NCBI RefSeq assembly: GCF_035934735.1
Contig: NZ_CP142396.1
Coordinates: 930,001-994,000, forward strand
From: Sedimentibacter sp. MB31-C6
GTDB lineage: Bacteria; Bacillota; Clostridia; Tissierellales; Sedimentibacteraceae
Direction: 5' to 3'
DNA: 64,000 nucleotides
Shown: positions 36,430 to 43,177 of the stretch, in pieces
How positions within the stretch are numbered: the stretch's first letter is position 1
Layout: the number at the start of each line of letters is the position of its first letter
The notes under the pieces: generated by a model
Seen by the model: only the letters and a program-made list of their open reading frames with translations
Told to the model about the DNA's origin: nothing
Databases searched by the model: none
Made by a program: the position numbers and the translations under genes

Positions 36430-36952
36430 GCTGTTCTATTTTCTTGAATTAACATCAAATTTATATATTAAATACTATATTTTAATACATAAATCTAATG
36501 CTAATAATATTTTAGACGCTTTTGCAAAAAGCTCATGGATAACAACTATCCCTCTCCATAATTATGGCGAGCCACCATCCATACGATCAGTTAGGACTTG
36601 GCGAAAGTATCATTATACCTATATATAGGTCTTGGCATTACCCTTTAGCTTCAGATAATTATAGATTAACTTAATCGCTTAGATAATTCTTCATGGCGAG
36701 TTATCTATATTTGCTTTCCTTTGCAGGCTATATATAGAACGTATCTAAAATATAATATTATAGGATTTCTTATTTATGCTATTAAATATGTACGATTTTA
36801 GAAAGAGCCTTTTTCAATGTTCTTAATTACCTTCTTGCTTACTGAAAAAGAAAAAAGGTTTAACTTAACTGCAATAACGTAGCTATAAAATAACGGGGGT
36901 AATATTTTATATATATTGCAGCTAAATTAACTAAATCTTATCATTTAACCTG
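36430..36952. other. Noncoding stretch with structured DNA, possible RNA or origin site
   Basis: About 520 bp without a convincing gene. At 36535-36582 ATGGAT ... ATCCAT encloses the perfect palindrome CCATAATTATGG (36555-36566). TGGCGAG occurs at 36565 and again at 36693, and TTGGC at 36599 and 36632. CTGCAAT (36869-36875) and ATTGCAG (36917-36923) form another long-range dyad. The structures are not followed by T-runs. Candidates are a transfer origin or a structured RNA. Neither can be shown from sequence alone. Confidence 0.4.
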
Positions 36953-36967
36953 TGTTCCAATGGAACA
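36953..36967. repeat. Palindrome TGTTCCA-A-TGGAACA downstream of XRE gene 1
   Basis: A 15-bp palindrome 14 bp after the stop of the XRE gene at 36981. The same palindrome with a different central base lies after the second XRE repressor gene (38389-38403). It is part of a duplicated block. Confidence 0.65.
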
Positions 36968-36980
36968 TAAGTAATGTAAT

Positions 36981-37220
36981 TTACTTTTTGTTATTGAATA
37001 AATTAGCTTTTTCTGTTAAAATGTTTTCATCAGGGACTTGTTGCAGCAAATCCCTGTGAGAAAGGTTAAATAGGTTTTCTAATTTGACAAGAACTTCATA
37101 GGATGGCTTAATTTTGCCAGTTTCAAGATATTGCACAGTTTGTTTTGTTGTATCTATTTTTTCTGCTACAAACGCTTGTGTCCAATGTCTGTTTATTCGT
37201 TCATGTCTTATCCTTAGCAT
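36981..37220 (-). CDS. XRE-family repressor, switch module 1
   Basis: 79 residues, one helix-turn-helix (about 5-60): TQAFVAEKIDTTKQTVQYLETG followed by PSYEVLVKLENLFNLSHRDL. It diverges from another XRE gene at 37309. The C-terminal half is identical, at DNA level over about 95 bases, to the repressor at 38449, while the recognition-helix half differs. The promoter (TTGACA, 17 bases, TATAAT) encloses an operator in its spacer, indicating autoregulation. Confidence 0.88.
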   Translation of the reverse strand: MLRIRHERINRHWTQAFVAEKIDTTKQTVQYLETGKIKPSYEVLVKLENLFNLSHRDLLQQVPDENILTEKANLFNNKK

Positions 37221-37242
37221 ATTAAATATCCTTTCTCTATTT

Positions 37243-37298
37243 AGTCAATTACAACTTGACTATAGCTATATTATAGTCAAGCACAACTTGATTGTCAA
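37243..37298. promoter_or_regulatory. Divergent promoters with two operators, module 1
   Basis: Operators AGTCAATTACAACTTGACT (37243-37261) and AGTCAAGCACAACTTGATT (37275-37293), 32 bp apart. Minus-strand promoter: TTGACA (37298-37293), 17, TATAAT (37275-37270), with the second operator filling the spacer. Plus-strand promoter: TTACAA (37249-37254), 17, TATAGT (37272-37277), with the first operator over the -35. Layout resembles a phage cI/cro switch. Confidence 0.85.
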
Positions 37299-37308
37299 GA
37301 GGTAATTT

Positions 37309-37548
37309 ATGTTTGATAGAAGTATTTTTTCAAAACGATTAATTGAACTAAGAACTAAGAATAATATTATGGCAAAAGACATTGCTTTAGATATTGGAAT
37401 ATCAAAACAAGCCTTTAGCCAATATGAAAAACAAATATCTACTCCTTCAGCTAATATACTAATAGCTATAGCTGAATATTTTAATGTGTCTCTTGATTAT
37501 CTTACTGGTCGCACTGATGAACCGTTCAATCCAAATGTTAAAAAATAA
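37309..37548 (+). CDS. XRE-family regulator, switch module 1, divergent partner
   Basis: 79 residues with a helix-turn-helix at about 8-60 (LIELRTKNNIMAKDIALDIG, ISKQAFSQYEKQISTPS) and the common tail AEYFNVSLDYLTGRTDEP. RBS AAGAGG precedes the ATG. It is the plus-strand half of the divergent pair and is followed 12 bp later by a small membrane protein gene that probably shares its transcript. A decayed copy of its C-terminus lies at 37788. Confidence 0.88.
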   Translation: MFDRSIFSKRLIELRTKNNIMAKDIALDIGISKQAFSQYEKQISTPSANILIAIAEYFNVSLDYLTGRTDEPFNPNVKK

Positions 37549-37560
37549 GAAGGTGATATA

Positions 37561-37782
37561 ATGGATACTGGTGAAGCAATTGCACGATATTTTTTAAAAT
37601 TTATAATATGGATAGTAAAATATTTACTTACATTTACCGGTCTCATTATTCCGTTGACTATTTATTTTTTTGATGGTTTTGATGATTCTATAGACCTTAG
37701 TTTTATAATTTATATATTATCTTTTATACTTGCTTTTTACGTTTTTATTAAAAACTTATATAATTTTTTCAAATTCAAATAA
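37561..37782 (+). CDS. Small membrane protein, 73 residues
   Basis: Two hydrophobic segments (about 12-35 and 45-65) separated by an acidic loop (FFDGFDDSIDL), ending in a Lys/Phe-rich tail. RBS AAGAAGGTG lies five bases before the ATG. Co-directional with and 12 bp from the XRE gene, hence probably controlled by the same switch. Not recognised. A toxin-like role is conceivable because of size and regulation, but there is no direct evidence. Confidence 0.65.
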   Translation: MDTGEAIARYFLKFIIWIVKYLLTFTGLIIPLTIYFFDGFDDSIDLSFIIYILSFILAFYVFIKNLYNFFKFK

Positions 37783-37787
37783 CGACC

Positions 37788-37890
37788 TTTTTCAGCTAAT
37801 ATACCAATAGCTATAACTGATTATTTTAATTTCTCTCTTGATTATCTAACTGGTCATATTGATGAACCAATTAACCCCAACTTTAAATAA
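37788..37890 (+). pseudogene. Remnant of an XRE regulator C-terminus
   Basis: Translates to SANIPIAITDYFNFSLDYLTGH then IDEPINPNFK and a stop. This aligns throughout with residues about 47-79 of the XRE protein at 37309 (SANILIAIAEYFNVSLDYLTG). There is no start codon or helix-turn-helix part, so it is a broken duplicate. Confidence 0.8.
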
Positions 37891-37913
37891 TAAACAAAAA
37901 TAACATTTTATCC

Positions 37914-37942
37914 TTGACCAGTGTAATATCAAATGATAAAAT
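37914..37942 (+). promoter_or_regulatory. Promoter of the putative antitoxin RNA
   Basis: -35 TTGACC (37914-37919), 17-base spacer, -10 TAAAAT (37937-37942) preceded by GA. The same GATAAAAT context occurs in the toxin promoter on the other strand at 38220. Start expected near 37949. Confidence 0.75.
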
Positions 37943-37948
37943 GTTATT

Positions 37949-38038
37949 AAAGAAAAGGAACTGCCGAATAAACGGTTAGCTCCCAGAATGGTTTAAAATC
38001 AACCGAAGTCCTGGAAGACATAAGCGGTTGATTTTTTT
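37949..38038 (+). ncRNA. Putative type I antitoxin RNA, convergent with the holin-like toxin gene
   Basis: A predicted transcript of about 90 bases from the promoter at 37914 to a terminator: stem AAATCAACCG (37996-38005) / CGGTTGATTT (38025-38034) followed by TTTT. No ORF of note. Its 5' part contains GGAACTGCC and CGGTTAGCTCCC. The same two blocks (GGAATTGCC, CGGTTAGCTCCC) begin the toxin mRNA on the opposite strand. CTCCC is complementary to the toxin Shine-Dalgarno, and the terminator stem is shared by the two converging transcripts. This matches the layout of par/Fst-type loci in general outline. Confidence 0.65.
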
Positions 38039-38069
38039 ATACCCCAGGTTTCCCCTTTATGTATAAAAA

Positions 38070-38159
38070 TTACTTCAGCTTGTCCTTCGACACGGCAATA
38101 ATCGATACAATTAATGCTCCGAATGTAAATATACATATCAAAGCTTCATATGTAACCAC
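38070..38159 (-). CDS. Holin-like type I toxin peptide, 29 residues
   Basis: GTG start with RBS GGGAGG seven bases upstream. The peptide reads (M)VTYEALICIFTFGALIVSII then AVSKDKLK: a short lead with TYEAL, one membrane helix containing FGALI, and a basic tail. This is the pattern of the putative holin-like toxin family (TYEAL...FG...hydrophobic...K). Such peptides insert in the membrane and are silenced by an antisense RNA. The leader of its mRNA can hide the Shine-Dalgarno, since CTCCC (38183-38179) pairs with GGGAG (38172-38168) across TTAACA. A convergent RNA at 37949 is the likely antitoxin. Confidence 0.72.
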   Translation of the reverse strand: MVTYEALICIFTFGALIVSIIAVSKDKLK

Positions 38160-38219
38160 ATTATCACCTCCCTGTTAAGGGAGCTAACCGCCTATCCGTT
38201 ATGGCAATTCCTGTGTCAA

Positions 38220-38248
38220 ATTTTATCATTTTTGCACAGGTTTTTCAA
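38220..38248 (-). promoter_or_regulatory. Promoter of the toxin mRNA
   Basis: Minus strand -35 TTGAAA (38248-38243), 17-base spacer, -10 TAAAAT (38225-38220). Start near 38213, leaving a structured leader of about 55 bases before the GTG. Confidence 0.72.
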
Positions 38249-38388
38249 TTATAATTTAATTTTCAAACTTCATCAGATTAGTCTATAATAAAACCTAATG
38301 TATGTTTCTTTTTATTTCTATGAAGTAAAGACTTTTTACCTCAAGGTGTTTCCAAGCTATTCAAGGCTTTTTTTACTTAATTAACTTA

Positions 38389-38403
38389 TGTTCCACTGGA
38401 ACA
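38389..38403. repeat. Palindrome TGTTCCA-C-TGGAACA downstream of XRE gene 2
   Basis: Counterpart of 36953-36967, lying 46 bp after the stop of the XRE repressor at 38449. The flanks (ACTTATG before, CAAGTAAT after) are also related to those of the first copy. Confidence 0.65.
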
Positions 38404-38448
38404 CAAGTAATATTATCTACTTATAGTATATTAACTATTGAATAATTC

Positions 38449-38670
38449 CTATAATTTTGATAAAATGTTTTCATCAGGGACTTGTTGCAGCAAATCCCTG
38501 TGAGAAAGGTTAAATAGGTTTTCTAATTTGACAAGAACTTCATAGGATGGTCTTCTTTTTAATGTTTCTATATTGGAATATGCTGATTTTGTTATACCTA
38601 TTTTTTCAGCTACAAATTCCTGAGACCATTCATATTCTAATCTTTTTTTCTTAATTCTTGTTGAATTCAT
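38449..38670 (-). CDS. XRE-family repressor, switch module 2
   Basis: 73 residues: helix-turn-helix WSQEFVAEKIGITKSAYSNIET followed by PSYEVLVKLENLFNLSHRDL and QQVPDENIL. From about residue 40 onward it is identical to the module 1 repressor at 36981, while the DNA-recognition part differs, consistent with its different operator. It diverges from the XRE gene at 38758. The promoter again has an operator filling the 17-base spacer. Confidence 0.88.
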   Translation of the reverse strand: MNSTRIKKKRLEYEWSQEFVAEKIGITKSAYSNIETLKRRPSYEVLVKLENLFNLSHRDLLQQVPDENILSKL

Positions 38671-38692
38671 ATTATTACCCTTTCTTTCGCCG

Positions 38693-38746
38693 GTATTCTA
38701 ATTGAATACCTATGTATATTATAGTATTCTACATGAATACTGTCAA
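38693..38746. promoter_or_regulatory. Divergent promoters with two operators, module 2
   Basis: Operators GTATTCTAATTGAATAC (38693-38709) and GTATTCTACATGAATAC (38724-38740), 31 bp apart. Minus-strand promoter: TTGACA (38746-38741), spacer exactly equal to the second operator, TATAAT (38723-38718). A plus-strand -10 TATAGT overlaps at 38720-38725. Geometry copies module 1 with a different operator word. Confidence 0.85.
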
Positions 38747-38757
38747 GAGGTTTTTAT

Positions 38758-39180
38758 ATGAAATATGAAATTTTTTCTCTTAGGCTTAAACAATTGAGAT
38801 TATCAAACAATTTAACATTATTACAACTTGGTAATAATGTTGGCTCAACTAAAGCTACTATTAGCAATTTAGAAAATGGAAATAAAAAACCCAGTCTTGA
38901 GCTAATTCTTACCTTAGCTGAATATTTTAATGTGTCTCTTGATTATCTTACTGGAAGATCAGACAGCTCGAATATTACTACTGTTAATGACGATAATAAG
39001 AATCTAACAAAAAAAGAAATAGAATTACTTCAGTATTTTAAACTTTTAAATAAATATGAAAAAAATCTTATTATAGGTAAGATGTCTGAAATGATTTATA
39101 ATAAGAATGTTGACGATAATCAAGTAGAATTGTCTAAAGAACTTGTAAATATAGAATTGAAAGATAAACTAAATAATTGA
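38758..39180 (+). CDS. XRE-family regulator, switch module 2, divergent partner
   Basis: 140 residues. Helix-turn-helix at about 8-62 (LRLSNNLTLLQLGNNVGSTK, ATISNLENGNKKPS), the AEYFNVSLDYLTGRSD tail as in module 1, then an extra C-terminal region with KEIELLQYFKLLNKYEKNLI and GKMSEMIYNKN. That extra motif occurs alone in the next small gene. RBS AAGAGG precedes the ATG. It is probably the cro-like or activator half of the switch. Confidence 0.87.
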   Translation: MKYEIFSLRLKQLRLSNNLTLLQLGNNVGSTKATISNLENGNKKPSLELILTLAEYFNVSLDYLTGRSDSSNITTVNDDNKNLTKKEIELLQYFKLLNKYEKNLIIGKMSEMIYNKNVDDNQVELSKELVNIELKDKLNN

Positions 39181-39278
39181 AAACTTAATATAATGTAATA
39201 TATGGCATTTTTATTCAATATGTCCTATCATTGTACGATATCTATTATATATCAATAATAGGTGGGGGCATATTTGAT

Positions 39279-39419
39279 ATGACAGAAAAAGAATTAGAGT
39301 TATTAGAAATGTTTAGAATGTTAAACAAATGCGAGCAGAATATTATAAGTGGAAAAGTAAGTGAGCTTGTTTTAAATAAAAAAAAAGGAAGCTCAATTTT
39401 TTTAGAGATAAGGAAGTAA
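39279..39419 (+). CDS. 46-residue protein equal to the tail motif of XRE regulators
   Basis: MTEKELELLEMFRMLNKCEQ then NIISGKVSELVLNKKKGSSI: the pattern KExELLxxFxxLNKxEx9GKxSE matches residues about 84-115 of the XRE protein at 38758, without a helix-turn-helix. RBS GGTGGGGG lies nine bases before the ATG at 39279, so it may be expressed. It is either a stand-alone partner subunit or the remnant of a third XRE gene. Confidence 0.55.
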   Translation: MTEKELELLEMFRMLNKCEQNIISGKVSELVLNKKKGSSIFLEIRK

Positions 39420-39528
39420 AATATATTCCAATTATTTTTATATTTATTTATTGATTGGTATACAAAATAATTACTGAATTTACTCTTAAATACAGCTGTA
39501 AAAAGTAAATTATAAAAAGAAATTTATA

Positions 39529-39620
39529 ATGGGATTATATTACACCCGAGGAAACACGACAATTAAATAAATAAAAATTGGATTACAATCCCATATCAAT
39601 AATTTGATGTGGGATTTTTT
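39529..39620 (+). promoter_or_regulatory. Attenuator-like leader with competing hairpins
   Basis: ATGGGATT (39529-39536) can pair with AATCCCAT (39587-39594). The same AATCCCAT is also the left arm of a strong terminator, AATCCCATATCAA (39587-39599) with TTGATGTGGGATT (39604-39616), loop TAAT, then TTTT. The two structures exclude each other. Between the arms lies ACACCCGAGGAAACACGAC, GC-rich for this DNA. The start of the next gene is at 39667, so read-through would control it. It could alternatively be a small RNA. Confidence 0.6.
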
Positions 39621-39666
39621 ATATAGATGTAATGCAAAATTTGTTGATAAAGGGGATGTTAAACAT

Positions 39667-40590
39667 ATGGATATTATCGAATTTAGTGATAATGATGATA
39701 CTATATTCTGTCTTACAATAGACTATTTTAATAACTTAGAAAATCCATCTAAATTATTTTTATCAATATCTAATATTATTAATGCATTAAAATTAACTGA
39801 TGAAACATTAATCTCATCTTTTGATGTATCCTATGAACCTTCATTTATTCTTAGCAATATAGAAAACGGTTCAATTAAAATTTTTATACTACAAACACTT
39901 AAAAACATACCAGATGATGCTTTGATAGATTTAAATTTCAAAAGAATAATTGGTTCTTTTTTAGTTAAAGGGAAGAGAAATCTTATAAAGATAATGGAAA
40001 AGGACGTTTTAGATGATAGTAATGAAATAGAAAAAATAAAAACGACATTATATGAAGAGGCAAAAAAATTAAATATTTCCCAGATAAATAATTATAATTA
40101 TATAGATAATTCTAAAATTATATTTAATATAAATAATTTAAGTAATAATGTAAAACAGTTGCCAGAAAAAAGTAATGTATATTATAGCTCTTGGGATCCG
40201 AATTTAAAAAAGGAATATAAGTCTAAAATCAATAAAAACTTTAAAATAAGTGAAGAATTGTTAAATTCAGTAAATAGCGAACGTATTGAAACTAATATAA
40301 ATACAATGATAGTTAAAATTAAACAGCCAGATTATGTCTCAAATGCCATGTGGACGTTTAAATATAATAATTCATTAATTAGTGCAAAATTTGAAGATAA
40401 AGTTTGGTTAAACAAATTTCAAAATCGTCAAATCGATGTGAAACCGAAGGACGCGTTACTTGTGTCTATGAAAATTACAAATTATTTTGATAAAAATAAT
40501 TTCTCGCACGATACAAAGTATGCTATTTTAGAAGTTATAAAAGTAATACAATATAATCAAGCTAATCAAATTTCAATTGATGATTTATAA
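39667..40590 (+). CDS. Unknown protein, 307 residues, behind an attenuator-like leader
   Basis: Start taken at the ATG at 39667 with AAGGGGATG upstream. Earlier in-frame ATGs lie inside the terminator. N-terminal part (about 1-120) is a mixed domain (DDTIFCLTIDYFNNLENPSK, SFDVSYEPSFILSNIENGSI, KIFILQTLKNIPDDALIDLN). The middle is Asn-rich and charged. The C-terminal part (about 215-300) looks beta-rich (NTMIVKIKQPDYVSNAMWTF, ISAKFEDKVWLNKFQNRQID, VKPKDALLVSMKI). No catalytic motif or membrane segment recognised. The ENGSIKIFI and FLVKGK patterns remind me of uncharacterised proteins from defence islands. It is followed by a 47-residue gene. Confidence 0.75.
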   Translation: MDIIEFSDNDDTIFCLTIDYFNNLENPSKLFLSISNIINALKLTDETLISSFDVSYEPSFILSNIENGSIKIFILQTLKNIPDDALIDLNFKRIIGSFLVKGKRNLIKIMEKDVLDDSNEIEKIKTTLYEEAKKLNISQINNYNYIDNSKIIFNINNLSNNVKQLPEKSNVYYSSWDPNLKKEYKSKINKNFKISEELLNSVNSERIETNINTMIVKIKQPDYVSNAMWTFKYNNSLISAKFEDKVWLNKFQNRQIDVKPKDALLVSMKITNYFDKNNFSHDTKYAILEVIKVIQYNQANQISIDDL

Positions 40591-40613
40591 AAATACAAAT
40601 TAAGGAGAAAAGT

Positions 40614-40757
40614 ATGAATAATCAAAAACCACAAAATGATTCAAATAACCAATCACCTAAAAAACCTACACCTAGTGATAGAGAAAACTTTGAAAAAGGT
40701 AAAGGAAGTACAGCACCAAAATTTAAAACACCTACTTCTCCTCCCCCCAAACAGTAG
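40614..40757 (+). CDS. Small disordered protein, 47 residues, Pro/Asn/Lys-rich
   Basis: Begins MNNQKPQNDSNNQSPKKPTP and ends KTPTSPPPKQ. RBS AAGGAG seven bases before the ATG, 23 bp after the 307-residue gene. Composition (no hydrophobic core, many Pro, Asn, Lys, Ser) predicts an unfolded chain. Its position and RBS suggest it is translated with the preceding gene. Function unknown. Confidence 0.55.
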   Translation: MNNQKPQNDSNNQSPKKPTPSDRENFEKGKGSTAPKFKTPTSPPPKQ

Positions 40758-40759
40758 GA

Positions 40760-41458
40760 TTAATTCTTAGCAGAAGCAATTCTTTTATTTATATCTTCTA
40801 AAATTGCTTCTGCGTTATATGCTCTTACTAATACATCAGAATATAAATCATAAAATTCTTTTTTACTCTTTATAAGGTTTTTGTCCACAAAATCATTATC
40901 CTCTAAGTATTCCTTTACATCACTTGTTAATTCAAATATAATACTCTTTTTATTTTTACCCTTTGGAGATATCATTTTTATAAATCCCTGTGTTATTCTA
41001 ATTCCACTTTTATCTATTGTAAAAATATGCTTTGATATATCGAATTCCGAATTATAAAAAATATAATTCCATAAATCAGTATATGTTGTATATTCCCTAT
41101 CTTTTTTGTTATTTAATAAATTATTATATATAAATACAAGAAAACTCCAAACGTACCTTTTAAATGCTGCAATGATAAAACACATTCCAAATGTTAGCAT
41201 GAAATATTTTATAAAAAATTCTATTGAATGCATATTATAAATTAATTCAGTAAATGTGTTAATGTTTATTTTGAAAATAAATTTTAACACTAATAAATTA
41301 ATTACTAGAATTATAAAACTAAGTAAAAAAGATTTTGTAATAGAATCTTGACTACTTTCTTCATCATTTCTTGGTTCTTCAATCCAATCAGATATTATAT
41401 TCATAAAAAATCCAGGGCCTAAAAATAAGAAAGTCGACAAAATAGTTCCTGATTCCAT
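40760..41458 (-). CDS. Membrane protein of unknown function, 232 residues
   Basis: Hydrophobic segments at about 5-20, 43-63 and 83-105, with a fourth weaker one near 105-115, followed by a soluble C-terminal half (TTYTDLWNYIFYNSEFDISK, DKSGIRITQGFIKMISPKG) that probably faces the cytosol. The overall shape resembles bacterial DUF6338-type proteins (membrane N-half, small beta domain), but identification is tentative. It converges with the preceding pair, whose stop is 2 bp away, so the three genes form a compact block. Its promoter is clear. Confidence 0.65.
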   Translation of the reverse strand: MESGTILSTFLFLGPGFFMNIISDWIEEPRNDEESSQDSITKSFLLSFIILVINLLVLKFIFKININTFTELIYNMHSIEFFIKYFMLTFGMCFIIAAFKRYVWSFLVFIYNNLLNNKKDREYTTYTDLWNYIFYNSEFDISKHIFTIDKSGIRITQGFIKMISPKGKNKKSIIFELTSDVKEYLEDNDFVDKNLIKSKKEFYDLYSDVLVRAYNAEAILEDINKRIASAKN

Positions 41459-41478
41459 CTAATAACCACCTCATAATC

Positions 41479-41507
41479 ATTGTACCATAAAATGTTAATT
41501 GTCTCAA
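41479..41507 (-). promoter_or_regulatory. Promoter of the 232-residue membrane protein gene
   Basis: Minus strand -35 TTGAGA (41507-41502), 17-base spacer, -10 TACAAT (41484-41479). Start near 41472, so the leader is about 15 bases and contains RBS GAGGTGG. An inverted copy CCACCTCA lies just upstream of the -35, giving a dyad around the promoter. Confidence 0.75.
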
Positions 41508-41591
41508 CAATTGAGGTGGATATCTTATAAAAATATTATTTTAAATAAAATTTAATTTCTTTATTAATGTCTAAATATTCTTCAGAAATCA

Positions 41592-41950
41592 CTAGTTTTT
41601 TGTTGGATTTATTAAATCTTCGATTCGTTTTAAAATGAATTTTGCTACTTCGGGCTTCTGAGGAAGAAGAAGTGCTGAGTATGTATTTATGAACTTAGGA
41701 TCATTATCATTTACATCTTCACGATATCCATTCAGAAATATATAGTAAGATATCTGATTATAGTACATTCCTTGTATATCTGTATAATATTTTGCTTCAA
41801 ATATAATTGAGTATCCCCTTCACCATAATAGTAATCTGGCATAAAATAATGATTACTATTAGCAAGATTTGATCGAAACAAAGGTTTAGAGAATTCAATA
41901 TGCTTTGATTTCTTTACATCAAAAATAAACGGCAAACCGAGTCCATTAGA
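41592..41950 (-). pseudogene. Frameshifted fragment of a PD-(D/E)xK restriction nuclease (McrC/LlaJI-like)
   Basis: The first frame reads GLGLPFIFDVKKSKHIEFSK to HYFMPDYYYGEG, then shifts at about 41812-41822 into YSIIFEAKYYTDIQGMYYNQ, NGYREDVNDNDPKFINTYSA and ENDs ...KRIEDLINPTKN. Asp in MPDYYY and the E-x-K of IFEAKYY form the nuclease motif PD...ExK of McrC-like restriction subunits. There is no start codon: an in-frame stop lies at 41951-41953. This is the C-terminal relic of a once larger gene. Confidence 0.7.
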
Positions 41951-42063
41951 CTACAGAAGAAGTTAGGGGTTAGTTATTTGATGTCCAGTAAAACATTATG
42001 CTAGCCTAAAACATGAGATTAGTTGTAGCCTTCCACATATTTATGATGATTAACCTACAATTA

Positions 42064-43146
42064 TTACTCGTATTCTTTAATATTAAGTGTTTTGTTAGCA
42101 TGTACCAATCCACTTAATATATCTAACTTTATCTTTTCGTTAATAAATAAATTCACTAAAAAATCTACCCATTTATCAGTATAAAGATAATCATCATGTG
42201 CCTCATCATAATAACAATAATTAGTGTTCGTATCGAATGGATCCTCAGCATTACCTACAGGACGTACATTGAATAACTTCCAACAATATGTATGATGAGG
42301 ATTTGATTTGAATTCAGTTACACCTTTTTTATTTACTAATTCAGATACAATTGATGGTCGATATCTACCTGTATTTACACCTTCTTTTTTAACTACCTTA
42401 TCCTTTACAATTGCCGTTAGTTTTTGGACTTCATCTTGTTCTTCAGAAGTTAAAGAATCCCACTTAATAAATTCGACTGAAAGGTCATTTCTACTTCCAC
42501 TAGCAACTTTTGGTATCGCAATAAATTTTACAGAATACTCTTGGCTATTAAACACATCCTCAGATAATTCTGAACGATACTTATTAATGTATTCTACTAA
42601 ACTCTTAACTTCTTTTGATAAAAGATTTTTTTGTGCTTGTTTTTGTTCTTTAGTCATAACTCGGGAAAATTGCAAAGAAAAAGCTAAATTTTCATTAATA
42701 CTATAATCGTCTCCAAAAAAGTTCACTAATATATTTTCATAGTTGTATAGCAAAGCTTGACATTCGCCAAAAATTAGGGTATCGAGCGTTTCTTTTTCAA
42801 TATGTCTATGTTCTATTTTATTTCTTAACTTTATAAAAAATTTTAAATTATCAGTTTCTGCTTGAGATAAGTTGCCATACTTTTTAATACATTCAAATAG
42901 GTCCCATGCTTTTCTTTCACCATTTATCCTTATATAGTTACCTCTCTTATCTTTATAGAAGTATTTACTTCCAATTGTATTGTTAAAATGTGCATGAAAT
43001 AATCGAGTCCAAGCCATTATCATTAACGAAATATAGTTTTCAACCCTAAAAGTAGTTCTAGGCTTGTTATATATTTCAACAGCTAACAAAGCACTATCAA
43101 TAGAACTTTCAAGAATTGTTTTAGTTTTTCCTTTTCTTAAACTCAT
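42064..43146 (-). CDS. DUF3644 protein with HEPN-type Rx4H motif
   Basis: 360 residues from the ATG at 43146, which has GGAGG seven bases upstream. An earlier in-frame ATG at 43188 overlaps the neighbour and lacks an RBS. The N-terminal helical part (SIDSALLAVEIYNKPRTTFR, RVENYISLMIMAWTRLFHAH) matches DUF3644. At R108-H113 is LRNKIEHRH, an RxxxxH motif as in HEPN ribonucleases. The rest is a helical then mixed domain. It follows the DUF4238 gene by 31 bp on the same strand, sharing its promoter. I infer an RNase toxin or defence effector; the activity is not shown. Confidence 0.8.
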   Translation of the reverse strand: MSLRKGKTKTILESSIDSALLAVEIYNKPRTTFRVENYISLMIMAWTRLFHAHFNNTIGSKYFYKDKRGNYIRINGERKAWDLFECIKKYGNLSQAETDNLKFFIKLRNKIEHRHIEKETLDTLIFGECQALLYNYENILVNFFGDDYSINENLAFSLQFSRVMTKEQKQAQKNLLSKEVKSLVEYINKYRSELSEDVFNSQEYSVKFIAIPKVASGSRNDLSVEFIKWDSLTSEEQDEVQKLTAIVKDKVVKKEGVNTGRYRPSIVSELVNKKGVTEFKSNPHHTYCWKLFNVRPVGNAEDPFDTNTNYCYYDEAHDDYLYTDKWVDFLVNLFINEKIKLDILSGLVHANKTLNIKEYE

Positions 43147-43177
43147 ATTCATTCCTCCAATGTAAGACAGTTCTCTA

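Noticed and set aside
36428-36628. A 66-codon plus-strand frame across the structured noncoding stretch
   Set aside because: No RBS, starts within a terminator arm, and spans the palindromic structures; no homology recognised.
37243-38740. CRISPR-like repeats between XRE genes
   Set aside because: Each operator word occurs only twice, is palindromic, and overlaps promoter boxes; no spacer array or cas gene is present.
41732-41935. A stand-alone 67-residue gene
   Set aside because: It is the first part of a frameshifted nuclease relic that continues in another frame to 41592.
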